DNA of 64,000 bases. It comes from Ancylobacter crimeensis. Lineage in GTDB: Bacteria > Pseudomonadota > Alphaproteobacteria > Rhizobiales > Xanthobacteraceae. The stretch is taken from NCBI RefSeq assembly GCF_023016805.1, contig NZ_JALKCH010000008.1, forward strand, positions 1 to 64,000. The letters run 5' to 3'. How positions within the stretch are numbered: position 1 is the stretch's first letter; each line of letters begins with the position of its first letter. Below, piece by piece: positions 44,969-54,559 of this stretch. The notes below the pieces were generated by a model. It was not told where the DNA came from. It worked only from the letters and a program-made list of their open reading frames with translations, and did no database searches. The position numbers and the translations under genes are program-made.

Positions 44969-46015
44969 ATGAGCGCCGACACCCTGCCCCCGCGCCGCCG
45001 TTCGCCCTGGATCGTCATAGCACCCGTTGCGCTGCTCCTGCTGGCGGCGGCCGGCTGGACGGTCATGTGGTTCTACGCCGCCCACAGGGCGCAGGCCGAG
45101 ATCGACGCCTGGATCGTCCGCGAGGCTGCGCAGGGCCGGCAGTGGAGCTGCGGGGAACGCAGCTTCGGGGGCTTTCCCTTCCGCTTCGAGCTGATCTGCG
45201 CCGAGCCGAAGCTGGTGCTGGAGAACACCGGCACCCCCGGCGCCGGCTGGACCGTGACCGCCCGTCGTGCCCATGCGGTGGCGCAGGTCTGGGACCCACA
45301 GCACATCATCGCCGAATTCGAGGGGCCCTCCAGCCTCACCGAGGCCTCGACCGGGCGCAAGCTCGACGCCAACTGGTCGCTTCTGCAGACGAGTGCGGTA
45401 GGATCGGAGGGCCGCCCCGACCGGGTGTCGGTGTCGGTGAACAATTATACGCTCAGCCAGGGCGGATCGGCCCTGTTCGCCGCTAGACATCTCGAGGTCC
45501 ATGCCCGCCACCATCCCGGCGATGCCGGCCCGACGCTCGACCTCGCCGCAGGCATGGAAGGCGGTACCGGCCCGGAGAGCCTCGCGCCGGGCCAGCCCCC
45601 GGTCGACGGCGAGCTGCAAGCCACCATCACCCAGACCCCCGAATTCCGCTCCATGCCGCCGGCCGACCGGCTGCGGCTGTGGCAGCAGGCCGGCGGGCGG
45701 CTGAAGCTGGTGGTCGGCAAGCTCTCGACGGCGGACAGCGTGCTGATGGCGCGTGGCGATCTCGGCGTGGATGAACGTCTTCGCCCGGTCGGCGAGGTGC
45801 AGCTCACCGTCGCGGGGTCCGACAAGCTCGTCGCGGCGCTGACCGGCGCCGGGCTGGTGCCGCCGATCCTGACCGGCATCCTGCCCGCGGTCCTCTCCGC
45901 CGGCGCCCCGACCGAGGTGGACGGCAAGAAGGGGTCGAGCTTCACCTTCACCCTGCGCGACGGACGGGTGTTCATGGGCTTCATCCCGCTCGGAAAGATC
46001 GGCCCGCTCTACTGA
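44969..46015 (+). CDS. DUF2125 domain protein, membrane-anchored
   Basis: A 348-residue protein with a single N-terminal helix (WIVIAPVALLLLAAAGWTVMWFY, in parts) and a large periplasmic beta-rich region. Early motifs are HRAQAEIDAWIVREAAQGRQW, in part, and the disulfide-like CGERSFGGFPFRFELIC, followed by the repeated-fold AsmA-like pattern of DUF2125. The end reads LRDGRVFMGFIPLGKIGPLY, typical of the family. The role is unknown; resemblance to AsmA/BAM-linked lipid-handling folds is a guess. ATG 44969 with AAGGGA upstream is preferred to longer starts from 44783. It is convergent with tyrC. Confidence 0.88.
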   Translation: MSADTLPPRRRSPWIVIAPVALLLLAAAGWTVMWFYAAHRAQAEIDAWIVREAAQGRQWSCGERSFGGFPFRFELICAEPKLVLENTGTPGAGWTVTARRAHAVAQVWDPQHIIAEFEGPSSLTEASTGRKLDANWSLLQTSAVGSEGRPDRVSVSVNNYTLSQGGSALFAARHLEVHARHHPGDAGPTLDLAAGMEGGTGPESLAPGQPPVDGELQATITQTPEFRSMPPADRLRLWQQAGGRLKLVVGKLSTADSVLMARGDLGVDERLRPVGEVQLTVAGSDKLVAALTGAGLVPPILTGILPAVLSAGAPTEVDGKKGSSFTFTLRDGRVFMGFIPLGKIGPLY

Positions 46016-46038
46016 GCGGCGTTTCTGCACCGATCGGA

Positions 46039-46067
46039 CCGATCGTCCACCACACTGGACCGATCGG
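46039..46067. other. Hairpin between convergent genes
   Basis: CCGATCG-TCCA and TGGACCGATCGG pair with a one-base bulge around a CCACAC-type loop, just after the DUF2125 gene and before the tyrC stop. No T-run follows on either strand. It is positioned like a bidirectional terminator, but its efficiency is doubtful. Confidence 0.5.
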
Positions 46068-46073
46068 CCTGCC

Positions 46074-47009
46074 TCAGTCGTGGGCGCGGCCGAAGTCCGG
46101 CGCCGCGGTCTCCTGGCCCTGCTCGATGATCGAGCGGCGGATCGCGCGGGTGCGGGTGAACAGCTCGAACAGCGCGTCGCCCTGCTCCCAGCGGATCGCC
46201 CGCTGCAGCGCGAACAGGTCCTCCGTGAAGCGCCCCAGCACCTCGATCACCGCCTCGCGGTTGTTGAGGAAGACATCGCGCCACATGGTGGGATCGGAGG
46301 CGGCGATGCGGGTGAAGTCGCGGAAGCCGCCGGCCGAATATTTGATGACTTCCGACTGCGTTACCGTTTCCAGGTCGGCTGCTGTTCCGACGATATTGTA
46401 GGCGATCAGATGCGGCACATGGCTTGTGATGGCGAGCACGAGGTCGTGCCGCTCCGCGCTCATGCGCTCGACATTGGCGCCCATCGCCGCCCAGATCTCC
46501 TCCAGGAGATCGACCGCCCCCTCATCCGCCCCCTCCGGGGGGGTAAGGATGCACCAGCGGTTCTGGAACAGCGTCGCAAAGCCCGCATCCGGGCCGGAAT
46601 ATTCAGTACCGGCAACGGGATGGGCGGGAATGACATGGGCGTAGTCCGGGATCTGCCCGGCCAGTGCCTTCGCCACCGAAGCCTTCACCGAACCCACGTC
46701 CGAGATGATGGCACCGGGTGCGACATGCGGGCCGATGTCCTCTCCCACCGCCCCCATCGCGCCCACCGGCACGCAGAGGATGACGACGTCGGCGCCCGTC
46801 ACTGCCTCTTCCGGGGTGGCGGCGACACGGTCGGCGATGCCGAGGGCCTCGACACGGGAGCGGACCGGCTCGAAATGGTCATAGGCCACCACTTCATCCG
46901 CCAGACGGCGGGCAAGCGCGGCGCGCAGGATGGAGGAGCCGATCAGGCCGAGGCCGATGACCGTCAGCCGGCCGACGAGCGGCTTCGGTAGCGGGGGATC
47001 AAGAACCAT
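46074..47009 (-). CDS. tyrC: Prephenate/arogenate dehydrogenase
   Basis: A 311-residue NAD(P)-dependent dehydrogenase of tyrosine biosynthesis. The Rossmann motif [12 protein letters not shown] is at about residues 15-26. [11 protein letters not shown], the catalytic His in [14 protein letters not shown], the second His in [11 protein letters not shown] and [26 protein letters not shown] (in parts) are characteristic. Whether it prefers prephenate or arogenate (cyclohexadienyl dehydrogenase) is not decided by sequence. The start lies inside the end of hisC (11-base overlap). Confidence 0.93.
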   Translation of the reverse strand: MVLDPPLPKPLVGRLTVIGLGLIGSSILRAALARRLADEVVAYDHFEPVRSRVEALGIADRVAATPEEAVTGADVVILCVPVGAMGAVGEDIGPHVAPGAIISDVGSVKASVAKALAGQIPDYAHVIPAHPVAGTEYSGPDAGFATLFQNRWCILTPPEGADEGAVDLLEEIWAAMGANVERMSAERHDLVLAITSHVPHLIAYNIVGTAADLETVTQSEVIKYSAGGFRDFTRIAASDPTMWRDVFLNNREAVIEVLGRFTEDLFALQRAIRWEQGDALFELFTRTRAIRRSIIEQGQETAAPDFGRAHD

Positions 47010-48135
47010 GGCCCTCTCCCATCAAGCCATTGCCGTTCTTCATGAATTCAGAAAGCGCGGCGACCACCAGGCGGTTCGCCTCCTCGGTGCCGATGGTGAG
47101 CCGCAGCGCGCCCGGCAGACCATAGCCGTCCATCCGCCGCAGAATCAGGCCGCGTGCGGACAGGAAGGCATCGGCCTCCGGCGCCGTGCGGCCGGGCGTT
47201 TCGGGGAAGTGCACCAGCACGAAATTCGTCACGCTCGGCGTCACGGTCAGGCCCAGCGCCGTCAATTCGCGGGTGAGCCGGGGCAGCCATTCCTCATTGT
47301 GCGCGATGGCGCGCTCGACATGGCCGGTATCGGCGATGGCGGCGCCCGCGGCGGCAAGGCCGGGCGCGTTCACGTTGAAGGCGCCGCGAATGCGGTTGAT
47401 GGCATCCGCCACCTCGGCCGGCGCATACATCCAGCCGACGCGCAGGGCCGCGAGGCCGTGGATTTTCGAGAAGGTACGCAGCATCACGACATTGGGCGAG
47501 GTCGCGACCAGCTCGATGCCCGATTCATAGTCGTTGCGGCGGACATATTCCGCATAGGCGGCGTCCAGCACCAGCAGCACATGCGGCGGCAGCCCGCGGT
47601 GCAGGCGCTTCACCTCGTCGAACGGGATGTAGGTGCCGGTCGGGTTGTTCGGATTGGCGAGATAGACGATGCGGGTGCGCTCCGTCACCGCGGCGAGCAG
47701 GGCGTCGACATCGGTGCGCAGGTCGTGCTCGGGCGCCACCACGGGGGTTGCGCCGGCCGCAAGCGTCGCGATGCGGTAGATGAGGAAGCCATATTGCGAA
47801 TAGACCACCTCGTCGCCCGGTCCCGCATAGGCGGTGGCGAGCAGGGTGATGAGCTCGTCCGACCCGGTGCCGCAGACGATGCGGGCGGGATCGAGCCCGT
47901 AGGCGCCGCCGATCGCCTCGCGGAGCCGGGTCGAGGAACCGTCGGGATAGAGCTCCAGCGCTGCGGCGTCGCGAAAGGCCTCCAGCGCCTTCGGGCTGGC
48001 GCCCAGCGGATTCTCGTTGGCGGAGAGCTTGTGCACCTTCACGCCGTGTCCGGCCTGCGCCTTGCCCGGCACATAGGCCTCGATCTGCAGCACGCCGGGA
48101 TGGGGAACGGGGCGGCTAGGGGCGGCGGTGGTCAT
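46999..48135 (-). CDS. hisC: Histidinol-phosphate aminotransferase
   Basis: A 378-residue PLP aminotransferase. [73 protein letters not shown] and the PLP lysine in [16 protein letters not shown] are diagnostic. In this order the clustered hisC with tyrC and chorismate mutase also transaminates aromatic keto acids (inferred from context). ATG 48135 has CGGAG at good spacing. The frame to 48609 is a shadow over the chorismate mutase gene. Confidence 0.94.
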   Translation of the reverse strand: MTTAAPSRPVPHPGVLQIEAYVPGKAQAGHGVKVHKLSANENPLGASPKALEAFRDAAALELYPDGSSTRLREAIGGAYGLDPARIVCGTGSDELITLLATAYAGPGDEVVYSQYGFLIYRIATLAAGATPVVAPEHDLRTDVDALLAAVTERTRIVYLANPNNPTGTYIPFDEVKRLHRGLPPHVLLVLDAAYAEYVRRNDYESGIELVATSPNVVMLRTFSKIHGLAALRVGWMYAPAEVADAINRIRGAFNVNAPGLAAAGAAIADTGHVERAIAHNEEWLPRLTRELTALGLTVTPSVTNFVLVHFPETPGRTAPEADAFLSARGLILRRMDGYGLPGALRLTIGTEEANRLVVAALSEFMKNGNGLMGEGHGS

Positions 48136-48215
48136 GACGTGGCTCCGGGGCGGACGGGCGGCGGTTGGAAAGGGAAACGGGGGCGTTGCGGCGCCATAAG
48201 GCGTGGTCGGGACGA

Positions 48216-49127
48216 TCAGGGCTTGCCGGCGTGCGTATATCGGCTCGCATGGCTGCCGACGAGTGCGGCGGAGCGCACCGAAGCACCGGCTGCGCGCAGT
48301 GCGGCGAGAATCTTCTCGAGCCCGCCGGCGCCGACACCGGCCACAGGGACGGAGACCAGCAGCGCGGCGCCATCGAGCCCGCGATCGGGAACGGCGATAA
48401 CATCGGCCAGCGGCGCCACGGCGCGGGCGGCATTGGCGCTCCAGCCGGCGACATGGACGCTCCACACCTCCACCTCCGTCACCGCGGCATCCGCGACCGG
48501 ATGAGCGATGCAGAAGACCGGAAGGCCGGCGGGATGGTCGGCACGCTCCACGAAAGGCAGGCGAGCGATGATCTTTGGCGCCGCCGCCGGCTCCAGCCCG
48601 GTCCACCACGCGCCGTGGGCGGCGGAAGAAAAGGCCGGTACGAGACCGAGATCGCCCTTCGACGCCGCGACGGCGGCGACCACGCCGGCGGCGCCCATAT
48701 GCGCCTCGAAGGGCACGGTGAAGCCGAAATGGAACCGGGCGGTGTCGCGCATTGCGGCCTCGCCGGTGGCGAGGTCGGCATGCACGGCATAGGGGGCCTG
48801 CACATAGGTGAAGGTCGAGATGATGACGCGCCAGATGCCCTCGACGGTGTCGAGCGGCAGCCGGCCGCGATGGCGATCCGCCAGCCGGCGCATCATCGCC
48901 GCCTCGCGCGCCGGCCGGAAGGCGGAGCCGCCCTCGGTGCCGGCTGCCTGCTTGACCTTAACGAGCGTATCGATGATCTGGCCGCGCTCGATCAGCAATG
49001 CGTGCATGTCGGCATCGATCCGGTCGATCTCGTGGCGCAGCTCGCCGAGCGTCGGCAGCGCGGCGCCTTCGCCGGGCTCGACACGGGACGCGGTGAGGGA
49101 GGTCGGGGCGGGATCAGCGGCGCTCAT
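48216..49127 (-). CDS. Chorismate mutase with an extra C-terminal domain
   Basis: A 303-residue protein. The N-terminal AroQ domain (residues about 25-115) has [33 protein letters not shown] (in parts) and carries the helix-1 Arg and later Lys/Glu pattern that converts chorismate to prephenate. The remaining roughly 190 residues contain [39 protein letters not shown] and a final [25 protein letters not shown]. They look faintly like a degenerate prephenate dehydratase/ACT arrangement, but I cannot find an intact TRF dehydratase motif. It sits with hisC and tyrC, feeding tyrosine and phenylalanine synthesis. Confidence 0.85.
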   Translation of the reverse strand: MSAADPAPTSLTASRVEPGEGAALPTLGELRHEIDRIDADMHALLIERGQIIDTLVKVKQAAGTEGGSAFRPAREAAMMRRLADRHRGRLPLDTVEGIWRVIISTFTYVQAPYAVHADLATGEAAMRDTARFHFGFTVPFEAHMGAAGVVAAVAASKGDLGLVPAFSSAAHGAWWTGLEPAAAPKIIARLPFVERADHPAGLPVFCIAHPVADAAVTEVEVWSVHVAGWSANAARAVAPLADVIAVPDRGLDGAALLVSVPVAGVGAGGLEKILAALRAAGASVRSAALVGSHASRYTHAGKP

Positions 49128-49276
49128 GGCGCGTTCTCCGTAGCGCCAAGCCCGGCGCGCTCCAAGCGGAAAGTGAGCCGGGCGCGCGTGCGGGCGGCTT
49201 GCAGGCGGCTTGCGAACCTTGCGGAAACGACCACCTCACGGGCGATTTGTGTCGCGTGATATTGACAAGCAGGCGC

Positions 49277-49305
49277 TGTGACAGCATCCGATCGTCCGGT
49301 ATAAA
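49277..49305 (+). promoter_or_regulatory. Sigma-70-type promoter of metX
   Basis: TGTGAC (-35 region) is separated by exactly 17 bases from TATAAA (-10), with the metX ATG about 40 bases further on. The local AT-richness is unusual for the window. The -10 box lies inside the first of two direct repeats described separately. Confidence 0.65.
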
Positions 49306-49325
49306 GAACCAATTGTCCGATACAA
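49294..49325. repeat. Direct repeats GTCCGRTAYAA overlapping the metX promoter
   Basis: GTCCGGTATAA at 49294-49304 and GTCCGATACAA at 49315-49325 differ at two transitions and are spaced 21 bases start to start, two helical turns. One copy covers the -10 element, so a bound protein would block RNA polymerase. No known methionine regulator motif is matched with certainty. Confidence 0.7.
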
Positions 49326-49345
49326 CGATTAGATTGGGAAACGCC

Positions 49346-50536
49346 ATGGCCGCATCCGGGGCTGCACCGGCCGAAACGCCGACCGTTGAAGCCGTGGCCC
49401 GCGGCGAGGCGGACCGTCCGCATTCCGCGGTGGTGCGGTTCGGCGCCGACACGCCCTTGAGGCTCGATGCCGGCGGCGTGCTGACCTCGTTCCAGGTCGC
49501 CTACCAGACCTATGGTATGCTGAACGCCGCCCGCAGCAACGCCATCCTGATCTGCCACGCCCTGTCCGGCGACCAGCACGCCGCGAATGTGAACCCGGTC
49601 ACCGGCAAACCCGGCTGGTGGGAGACGCTGATCGGCCCGGGCAAGCCCATCGACACCGGGCGCTTCTTCGTCATCTGCTCGAATGTGCTCGGTGGCTGCA
49701 TGGGCACTACCGGGCCTTCCTCGACCGCGCCGGGCGGGCGGCCCTACGGGCTCGAACTGCCGGTCGTCACCATTCGCGACATGGTGCGTGCGCAGGCGAT
49801 GCTGGTCGATCATCTCGGCATCGAGAAGCTGCTGGCGGTGGTGGGGGGCTCGATGGGCGGGATGCAGGTGCTGCAATGGGCGGCGAGCTATCCCGAGCGG
49901 GTCTTCGCCGCCTTTCCGATGGCGAGCGCCGCGCGGCATTCGGCGCAGAATATCGGCCTCCACGAGGTCGGGCGGCAGGCGATCATGGCCGATCCCGACT
50001 GGCGCGGGGGACGCTATCTCGAGGAAGGCACCAGTCCCCGGCGCGGCCTCGCGGTCGCCCGCATGGCGGCGCACATCACCTATATGTCGGAAGCCTCGCT
50101 GCACCGGAAGTTTGGCCGTCGGTTGCAGGAGCGGGAAGACCGCACCTTCAGCTTCGACGCCGACTTCCAGGTGGAGAGCTATCTGCGCCACCAGGGCGAG
50201 GCCTTCGTCGACCGCTTCGACGCCAATTCCTACCTCTATGTCACACGGGCGATGGATTATTTCGATCTCGCGGCGGATTATGGCGGCGTGCTGGCCAATG
50301 CCTTCAAGGGCACGCGCACCCGCTTCTGCGTGGTGTCCTTCACCAGCGACTGGCTGTTCCCCACATCCGGCTCGCGTGCCATCGTCCATGCGCTGAACGC
50401 GGCGGGCGCGCCGGTGTCCTTTGCCGAGATCGAGAGCGACAAGGGCCACGACGCCTTCCTGCTGGAAGAGCCCGAGCTCTTCGCCATCACCCGCGGCTTC
50501 CTCGATTCCGCCGCGCGCACGCTGGGTGTGTCCTGA
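49346..50536 (+). CDS. metX: Homoserine O-acetyltransferase
   Basis: A 396-residue alpha/beta-hydrolase-fold transferase that activates homoserine for methionine synthesis. The triad is S169 in [11 protein letters not shown]335 in SFTSDWLFP and H368 in [34 protein letters not shown] and [11 protein letters not shown] are family markers. Acetyl versus succinyl specificity cannot be settled by eye, though MetX in this lineage is usually annotated acetyltransferase. ATG 49346 follows GGGAAACGCC. The stop overlaps the metW start by one base. Confidence 0.94.
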   Translation: MAASGAAPAETPTVEAVARGEADRPHSAVVRFGADTPLRLDAGGVLTSFQVAYQTYGMLNAARSNAILICHALSGDQHAANVNPVTGKPGWWETLIGPGKPIDTGRFFVICSNVLGGCMGTTGPSSTAPGGRPYGLELPVVTIRDMVRAQAMLVDHLGIEKLLAVVGGSMGGMQVLQWAASYPERVFAAFPMASAARHSAQNIGLHEVGRQAIMADPDWRGGRYLEEGTSPRRGLAVARMAAHITYMSEASLHRKFGRRLQEREDRTFSFDADFQVESYLRHQGEAFVDRFDANSYLYVTRAMDYFDLAADYGGVLANAFKGTRTRFCVVSFTSDWLFPTSGSRAIVHALNAAGAPVSFAEIESDKGHDAFLLEEPELFAITRGFLDSAARTLGVS

Positions 50537-51243
50537 TGTCCGAACGCAGTTCCGTCCACGATGCGGCAGGCCTCGTCGGCGAGGCCCAGGATCTCACCAT
50601 GCGGGAGGCCGCGCGCGGCGATGCCGGCAAGCGCATTGACCTGCTCATGGTGGCGGAGATGGTCTCGCCGGGTTCGCGGGTGCTCGATGTCGGCTGCAGC
50701 GACGGCGAACTGCTGGACCTGCTGGCCACGCGCCGGGGGTGCGATGCCCGGGGCATCGAGCTCTCGCGCGAGGGCGTCAACGCCGCCGTGGCGCGCGGCC
50801 TCGCGGTGATCCAGGGCGACGCGGATGTCGATCTCGCCGACTATCCCGACGATTCCTTCGACTACGTCATCCTGTCCCAGACCATCCAGGCCACGCGCGA
50901 GCCGAAAAAGGTGCTGGAGCAGATGCTGCGGGTCGGACGGCGCGCCATCGTCTCCTTCCCCAATTTCGGCTTCTGGCGCATGCGCCTCGACCTGCTGCTG
51001 CACGGGCGCATGCCGCGCACCGAGAACCTGCCCTATAGCTGGCACGACACCCCCAACATCCATTTCTGCACCATCCGCGACTTCGTCGAGCTGGTGGACG
51101 AGGTGGGCGCGCGCATCGAGCGGGCGGTGGCGCTCGATGCGTCCGGGAACAGGATCGGCTTCAATGCGCCGTGGTGGGTCTGGAACCTGATCGGCGAACA
51201 GGGCGTGTTCCTGTTGACACGGCGCGAACCGGACCGTTCCTGA
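50536..51243 (+). CDS. metW: Methionine biosynthesis protein MetW
   Basis: A 235-residue protein with a class I methyltransferase-like fold: SRVLDVGCSDGELLDLLA is motif I, and DSFDYVILSQTIQATREPKKVLEQMLRVG (in parts) continues the domain. RRAIVSFPNFGFWRMRLDLLLHGRMP (in parts), PYSWHDTPNIHFCTI and the end are MetW-typical. MetW partners with MetX and is needed for its activity in several Proteobacteria. Coupling through the TGATG overlap supports a complex. Confidence 0.94.
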   Translation: MSERSSVHDAAGLVGEAQDLTMREAARGDAGKRIDLLMVAEMVSPGSRVLDVGCSDGELLDLLATRRGCDARGIELSREGVNAAVARGLAVIQGDADVDLADYPDDSFDYVILSQTIQATREPKKVLEQMLRVGRRAIVSFPNFGFWRMRLDLLLHGRMPRTENLPYSWHDTPNIHFCTIRDFVELVDEVGARIERAVALDASGNRIGFNAPWWVWNLIGEQGVFLLTRREPDRS

Positions 51244-51263
51244 ATCGGCGGCATGCCGTTGAC

Positions 51264-51281
51264 CGGTTCCGGGCGGAACCG
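51264..51281 (+). terminator. Possible terminator of metX-metW
   Basis: CGGTTCC-GGGC-GGAACCG forms a 7-bp stem and 4-base loop 20 bases after the metW stop, followed by the short AT-rich TAATTT. The weak U-tract leaves efficiency uncertain. Confidence 0.5.
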
Positions 51282-51387
51282 TAATTTCCGCGAGTGTCGC
51301 AGGCGACGGCCGTACGGAGCCGACGGACGGGATGCCCCTAGGCCGTATATGGAGCCTCGGGCCGTTATGCAGGGTGGTCTGGTGTCG

Positions 51388-52527
51388 ATGCGTGCGGCGT
51401 TGCAGCGTCTTCTGACCGTTATCTTCGTGGTTCTCGCGGGAACGGCCGTCTCGGGCTGTGCTTCGCGGCCCGGCCCCGAACTTCTCGACACGGCGCTCGA
51501 ACCCGTGCCGGGTGCAAAGGTGGTGACGGTCTATGTTGCCACGACGCGCGATCGCAACATTCCCGGCAGCAAGGCGTTCGGCGAGGCCTGGGGGCGCCAG
51601 ACCGGCTATGCCGCCTATCGCATCTCGCTGCCGCCAGACCACAAGCAGGGCCAGATCGAATGGCCGAACGGCAAACCCGATCCGGCGCACAACTTCGTCA
51701 CGGTGGAGCAGCGCCCTCTCGATCACGCCGCTTTTGCCAGCACCGTGGCGCGGCGCGGCGCTTCCGGCCAGCCGCCCAAGGTCTGGGTGTTCGTCCACGG
51801 CTTCAACACCAACTTCCAGGAGGCCGTCTATCGCCTCGCCCAGATGGTGGGCGATTCCGGCACCGACACGGTGCCGATCCTGTTCGCATGGCCTTCGGCC
51901 GGGACGGTGACCGGCTATGTGGCGGACAAGGACGCGGCGACCTATTCCCGCGATGCCCTCGCCAACCTGCTGACCGAACTGGCGCAGGAGAAGACCACCG
52001 GTAAGATAACGCTGATCGGCCATTCGATGGGTGGCTGGCTCACCGCCGAGACGTTGCGCCAGTTGCGCATCGCCGGACGCGGCAAGGTCCTGGAGCGGTT
52101 GCAGGTCGTACTCGCCGCGCCGGATATTGACGTCGATGTCTTCCGGGAGCAGATGGCAGTGGTCGGGCGCATGGACCCACCGCTGACCGTGCTGGTATCC
52201 AGCGACGATCTGGCTTTGCGCGTTTCCGGCCGGATAGCCGGCGCGCGCAAGCGGCTCGGAGCTTTGGACGTCGATGACCCGCGGGTGCAGGAACTGGCGT
52301 TGCAATACGACCTGCGCATCATCGACATTTCCGGACTGCAGGCGTCGGACGAGTTCAAACACGACCGCTTCGTGGGCCTGGCCGCGATCTATCCCAAGCT
52401 GCAGGAGCAGCAGGACAGCCGGCCGGACCTGCAACTGAGACGGGCAGGAGCCTTCGTCTTCAACGCGGTCGGCACCACCCTCTCGGCACCCTTCAGCCTT
52501 GCCGGACAGGCGTTGACGGGCGAATGA
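51388..52527 (+). CDS. DUF900-type alpha/beta hydrolase lipoprotein
   Basis: A 379-residue protein. A lipoprotein signal (RLLTVIFVVLAGTAVSGC, Cys at about residue 24) is followed by an alpha/beta hydrolase of the DUF900 group. The N-terminal VVTVYVATTRDRN, the oxyanion-hole VFVHGFNTNFQEAVYRLAQM, LFAWPSAGTVTGY and the nucleophile elbow LIGHSMGGWLTAETL are all intact, so it is a probable esterase or lipase facing the periplasm. Starts at 51352, 51367 and 51388 are all possible. ATG 51388 gives the neatest signal peptide. The stop overlaps the DUF4105 start (ATGA), tying the two together. Confidence 0.88.
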   Translation: MRAALQRLLTVIFVVLAGTAVSGCASRPGPELLDTALEPVPGAKVVTVYVATTRDRNIPGSKAFGEAWGRQTGYAAYRISLPPDHKQGQIEWPNGKPDPAHNFVTVEQRPLDHAAFASTVARRGASGQPPKVWVFVHGFNTNFQEAVYRLAQMVGDSGTDTVPILFAWPSAGTVTGYVADKDAATYSRDALANLLTELAQEKTTGKITLIGHSMGGWLTAETLRQLRIAGRGKVLERLQVVLAAPDIDVDVFREQMAVVGRMDPPLTVLVSSDDLALRVSGRIAGARKRLGALDVDDPRVQELALQYDLRIIDISGLQASDEFKHDRFVGLAAIYPKLQEQQDSRPDLQLRRAGAFVFNAVGTTLSAPFSLAGQALTGE

Positions 52528-53528
52528 GCCCGGGGGTGCAGGGCGCACCGCCTGAAGCCCAGTCGGCGCATGGCGGCGCGGCGGGCTGGTGGCGCAGCGT
52601 TGCGAGTTGCGTCTTTTTCTCCGTCCTCGCCTGCGTCCTGCTCTGGAGCTGCGGTGCGCTGTGGTTCCAGGTCGTGCCGGACTGGCGCATCCCGGCACTG
52701 GTCGGCGCGATGGCCGTCGCCCTCGCGATCGGCTGGCTCGGCTGGCGACATCTGCTGGCCGGCAGCGTTGCATTGGGGCTTGCCGTGCTGCTGCTTGCGG
52801 CGTGGTGGTCCACCATCCTGCCCTCCAACGACCGGGAGTGGGCACCGGATGTCGCCCACGGCGTTACCGGCGAGGTGGAGGGCGAGGATGTCACGCTGCA
52901 CGATGTGCGGTTCTTCGACTGGCATAGCGCGGATGAAGGCACGCCCCGCTGGGAGACCCGGTATTACCACCTCGACCAGCTTCAGGGCGTCGAGCTGTTC
53001 AGCTCGGTGTGGAGCAATCCGGCGATCGCCCACACGCTGATCGGCTTCGTCTTCGCGGATGGTGCGCGCGTCGTCTTCTCCGCCGAGGTCCGGCGCGGAC
53101 GGGACCAGGCGTTCTCGGAAATCGGCGGATTCTTCAAGGCGTTCGAACTGGTGCTGATCGCCGCCGATCCTGACGACATCATCCGCCTGCGCACCGACCT
53201 GCGCCGGGAGCGGGTGTCCCGCTTCGCGCTGGACCTGACGCGGGAGCAGTCCCGCGCGCTGTTCCTGTCCTATGTCGCGATGGGCAACCGGCTGGCGGCG
53301 GCGCCGGAGTTCTACCAGACGCTGACCACCAACTGCACCACGGTGATCTTCAAGCTGGCGCGGATGATCGACCCCGGCATTCCGCGCGACTGGCGCATCC
53401 TCGTCTCGGGCTACCTGCCGGATTACCTCTATGACCACGACATCATCCGCACCGACCTGCCGCTCGACGAGGTGAAGCGGCAGGCGGTGATCGCGCCGGG
53501 CACGCGCTGGACTCCCGCCGCACCGTGA
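52524..53528 (+). CDS. DUF4105 (Lnb N-terminal domain-like) membrane protein
   Basis: A 334-residue protein with three membrane helices in the first 98 residues and a periplasmic domain of the DUF4105 family, renamed after Enterococcus Lnb, the lyso-lipoprotein intramolecular transacylase. Candidate catalytic residues are H170 in NPAIAHTLIGF and C271 in LTTNCTTVIFKLAR, matching the His/Cys pattern of the family. It probably acts on a thioester or ester at the outer face of the inner membrane. Translational coupling to the lipoprotein hydrolase upstream suggests a joint envelope-lipid role, but no substrate is proven. Confidence 0.85.
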   Translation: MSPGVQGAPPEAQSAHGGAAGWWRSVASCVFFSVLACVLLWSCGALWFQVVPDWRIPALVGAMAVALAIGWLGWRHLLAGSVALGLAVLLLAAWWSTILPSNDREWAPDVAHGVTGEVEGEDVTLHDVRFFDWHSADEGTPRWETRYYHLDQLQGVELFSSVWSNPAIAHTLIGFVFADGARVVFSAEVRRGRDQAFSEIGGFFKAFELVLIAADPDDIIRLRTDLRRERVSRFALDLTREQSRALFLSYVAMGNRLAAAPEFYQTLTTNCTTVIFKLARMIDPGIPRDWRILVSGYLPDYLYDHDIIRTDLPLDEVKRQAVIAPGTRWTPAAP

Positions 53529-53535
53529 TGCGCCC

Positions 53536-54432
53536 TCAGCCGGCGTGCAGTTCCTCGTTGAGCCAGTCGACCACGAGGTCGCGCACTGCCGAGGGGCGGG
53601 CGTCGGGCGGCAGCAGGATGTTGTAGCCGCCATCGGCGGGCAATGCCGCCTCCCCGACCCGCACGAGGCCACCATCGCGCATGAAGCTGCCGATCAGCGT
53701 CTCCCAGCCGAGCGCGACGCCCTGCCCGGCGAGCGTGGCGTGGATCGTCTCCGTGTAATGGCTGAAGCGCAGCGTCGGCTGCACCGCGCTCGGCCGGCTG
53801 CCGGTGCGGGCGAACCAGTCCGGCCACTGGTGCCAGCCGCGGCTGACGACATCGGTCTCGATCAGGTCGACCTCGCCGGCGGGGAACCGGGCGAGGTCGT
53901 GCTCCGCCGCATAGGCCGGCGAGCAGACCGGGAAGATGGTGTCGCCGCGCGAGGCGGTGACCACGCCGTCTGCGAAGGGCGGCGCGCCATAGCGGATGGC
54001 GATGTCGACCTCGCCGCGATCGAGGTCGATCGTCGTGTCCTGCGAGACGACGCGGATGTGCACCTTGGGCTGGCGGCGGCGGAAGGCGCCGAGCCGCGGC
54101 AGCAGCCAGAAGGACGAGAAAGCGATGGTAGCGCCGATCGTCACCGTATCGGTGGTGCTGGCGCGGATCGCCTCCACCCCGCGGGCGATGCCGGCGAAAC
54201 TGTCCGCCAGCGTCGTGCCAAGCGCAATGCAGGCCGGGGTCGGCACGATGCTGCGATGGCCGCGCCGGAACAACGGCTGGCCGAAATCGTCCTCCAGCAG
54301 CGCGATCTGCCGGCTGACCGCGGCTTGTGTCACGCCCAGCTCCTTCGCCGCCAGCGTGAAGCTGCGATGGCGGATCGTCGCCTCCAGCGCCACCAGGGCG
54401 GTGAGGGAGGGCAGGCGCCTGCGGAACTGCAT
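53536..54432 (-). CDS. LysR-family transcriptional regulator
   Basis: A 298-residue regulator. The N-terminal winged helix (LPSLTALVALEATIRHRSFT, then AAKELGVTQAAVSRQIALLE) resembles the GcvA branch. The C-terminal co-inducer domain spans about residues 95-295. ATG 54432 follows GAGGCCTC. The extra upstream frame to 54561 crosses the operator and is not coding. Its gene is divergent from the Rieske oxygenase gene, the usual layout of a LysR protein and its target. The inducer may be the oxygenase substrate. Confidence 0.92.
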   Translation of the reverse strand: MQFRRRLPSLTALVALEATIRHRSFTLAAKELGVTQAAVSRQIALLEDDFGQPLFRRGHRSIVPTPACIALGTTLADSFAGIARGVEAIRASTTDTVTIGATIAFSSFWLLPRLGAFRRRQPKVHIRVVSQDTTIDLDRGEVDIAIRYGAPPFADGVVTASRGDTIFPVCSPAYAAEHDLARFPAGEVDLIETDVVSRGWHQWPDWFARTGSRPSAVQPTLRFSHYTETIHATLAGQGVALGWETLIGSFMRDGGLVRVGEAALPADGGYNILLPPDARPSAVRDLVVDWLNEELHAG

Positions 54433-54461
54433 GAGGCCTCGTTTTAGCCTTCCAAGCTCGT

Positions 54462-54482
54462 CGCATGAGTTTTTATCATGCG
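54462..54482. promoter_or_regulatory. LysR-type operator dyad
   Basis: CGCATGA-GTTTTTA-TCATGCG is a perfect 7-bp inverted repeat with a 7-bp AT-rich centre. It contains the LysR signature T-N11-A (T 54466, A 54478). It lies 30 bases before the regulator start and 78 before the oxygenase start, ideal for activating one gene and repressing the other. Confidence 0.82.
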
Positions 54483-54559
54483 GCGTCCAATTATTTCTAG
54501 CGTTGAACGGCAAGGGTGCAAGGCGCAGGAATGGAATGGCTCCGGGATAAGAGGATATC

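Noticed and set aside
49128-49345. SAM-II riboswitch before metX
   Set aside because: GATTTG and GCGTGATA fragments are present, but the stem and the pseudoknot segments are not in the right order or spacing. A covariance-model search would decide.
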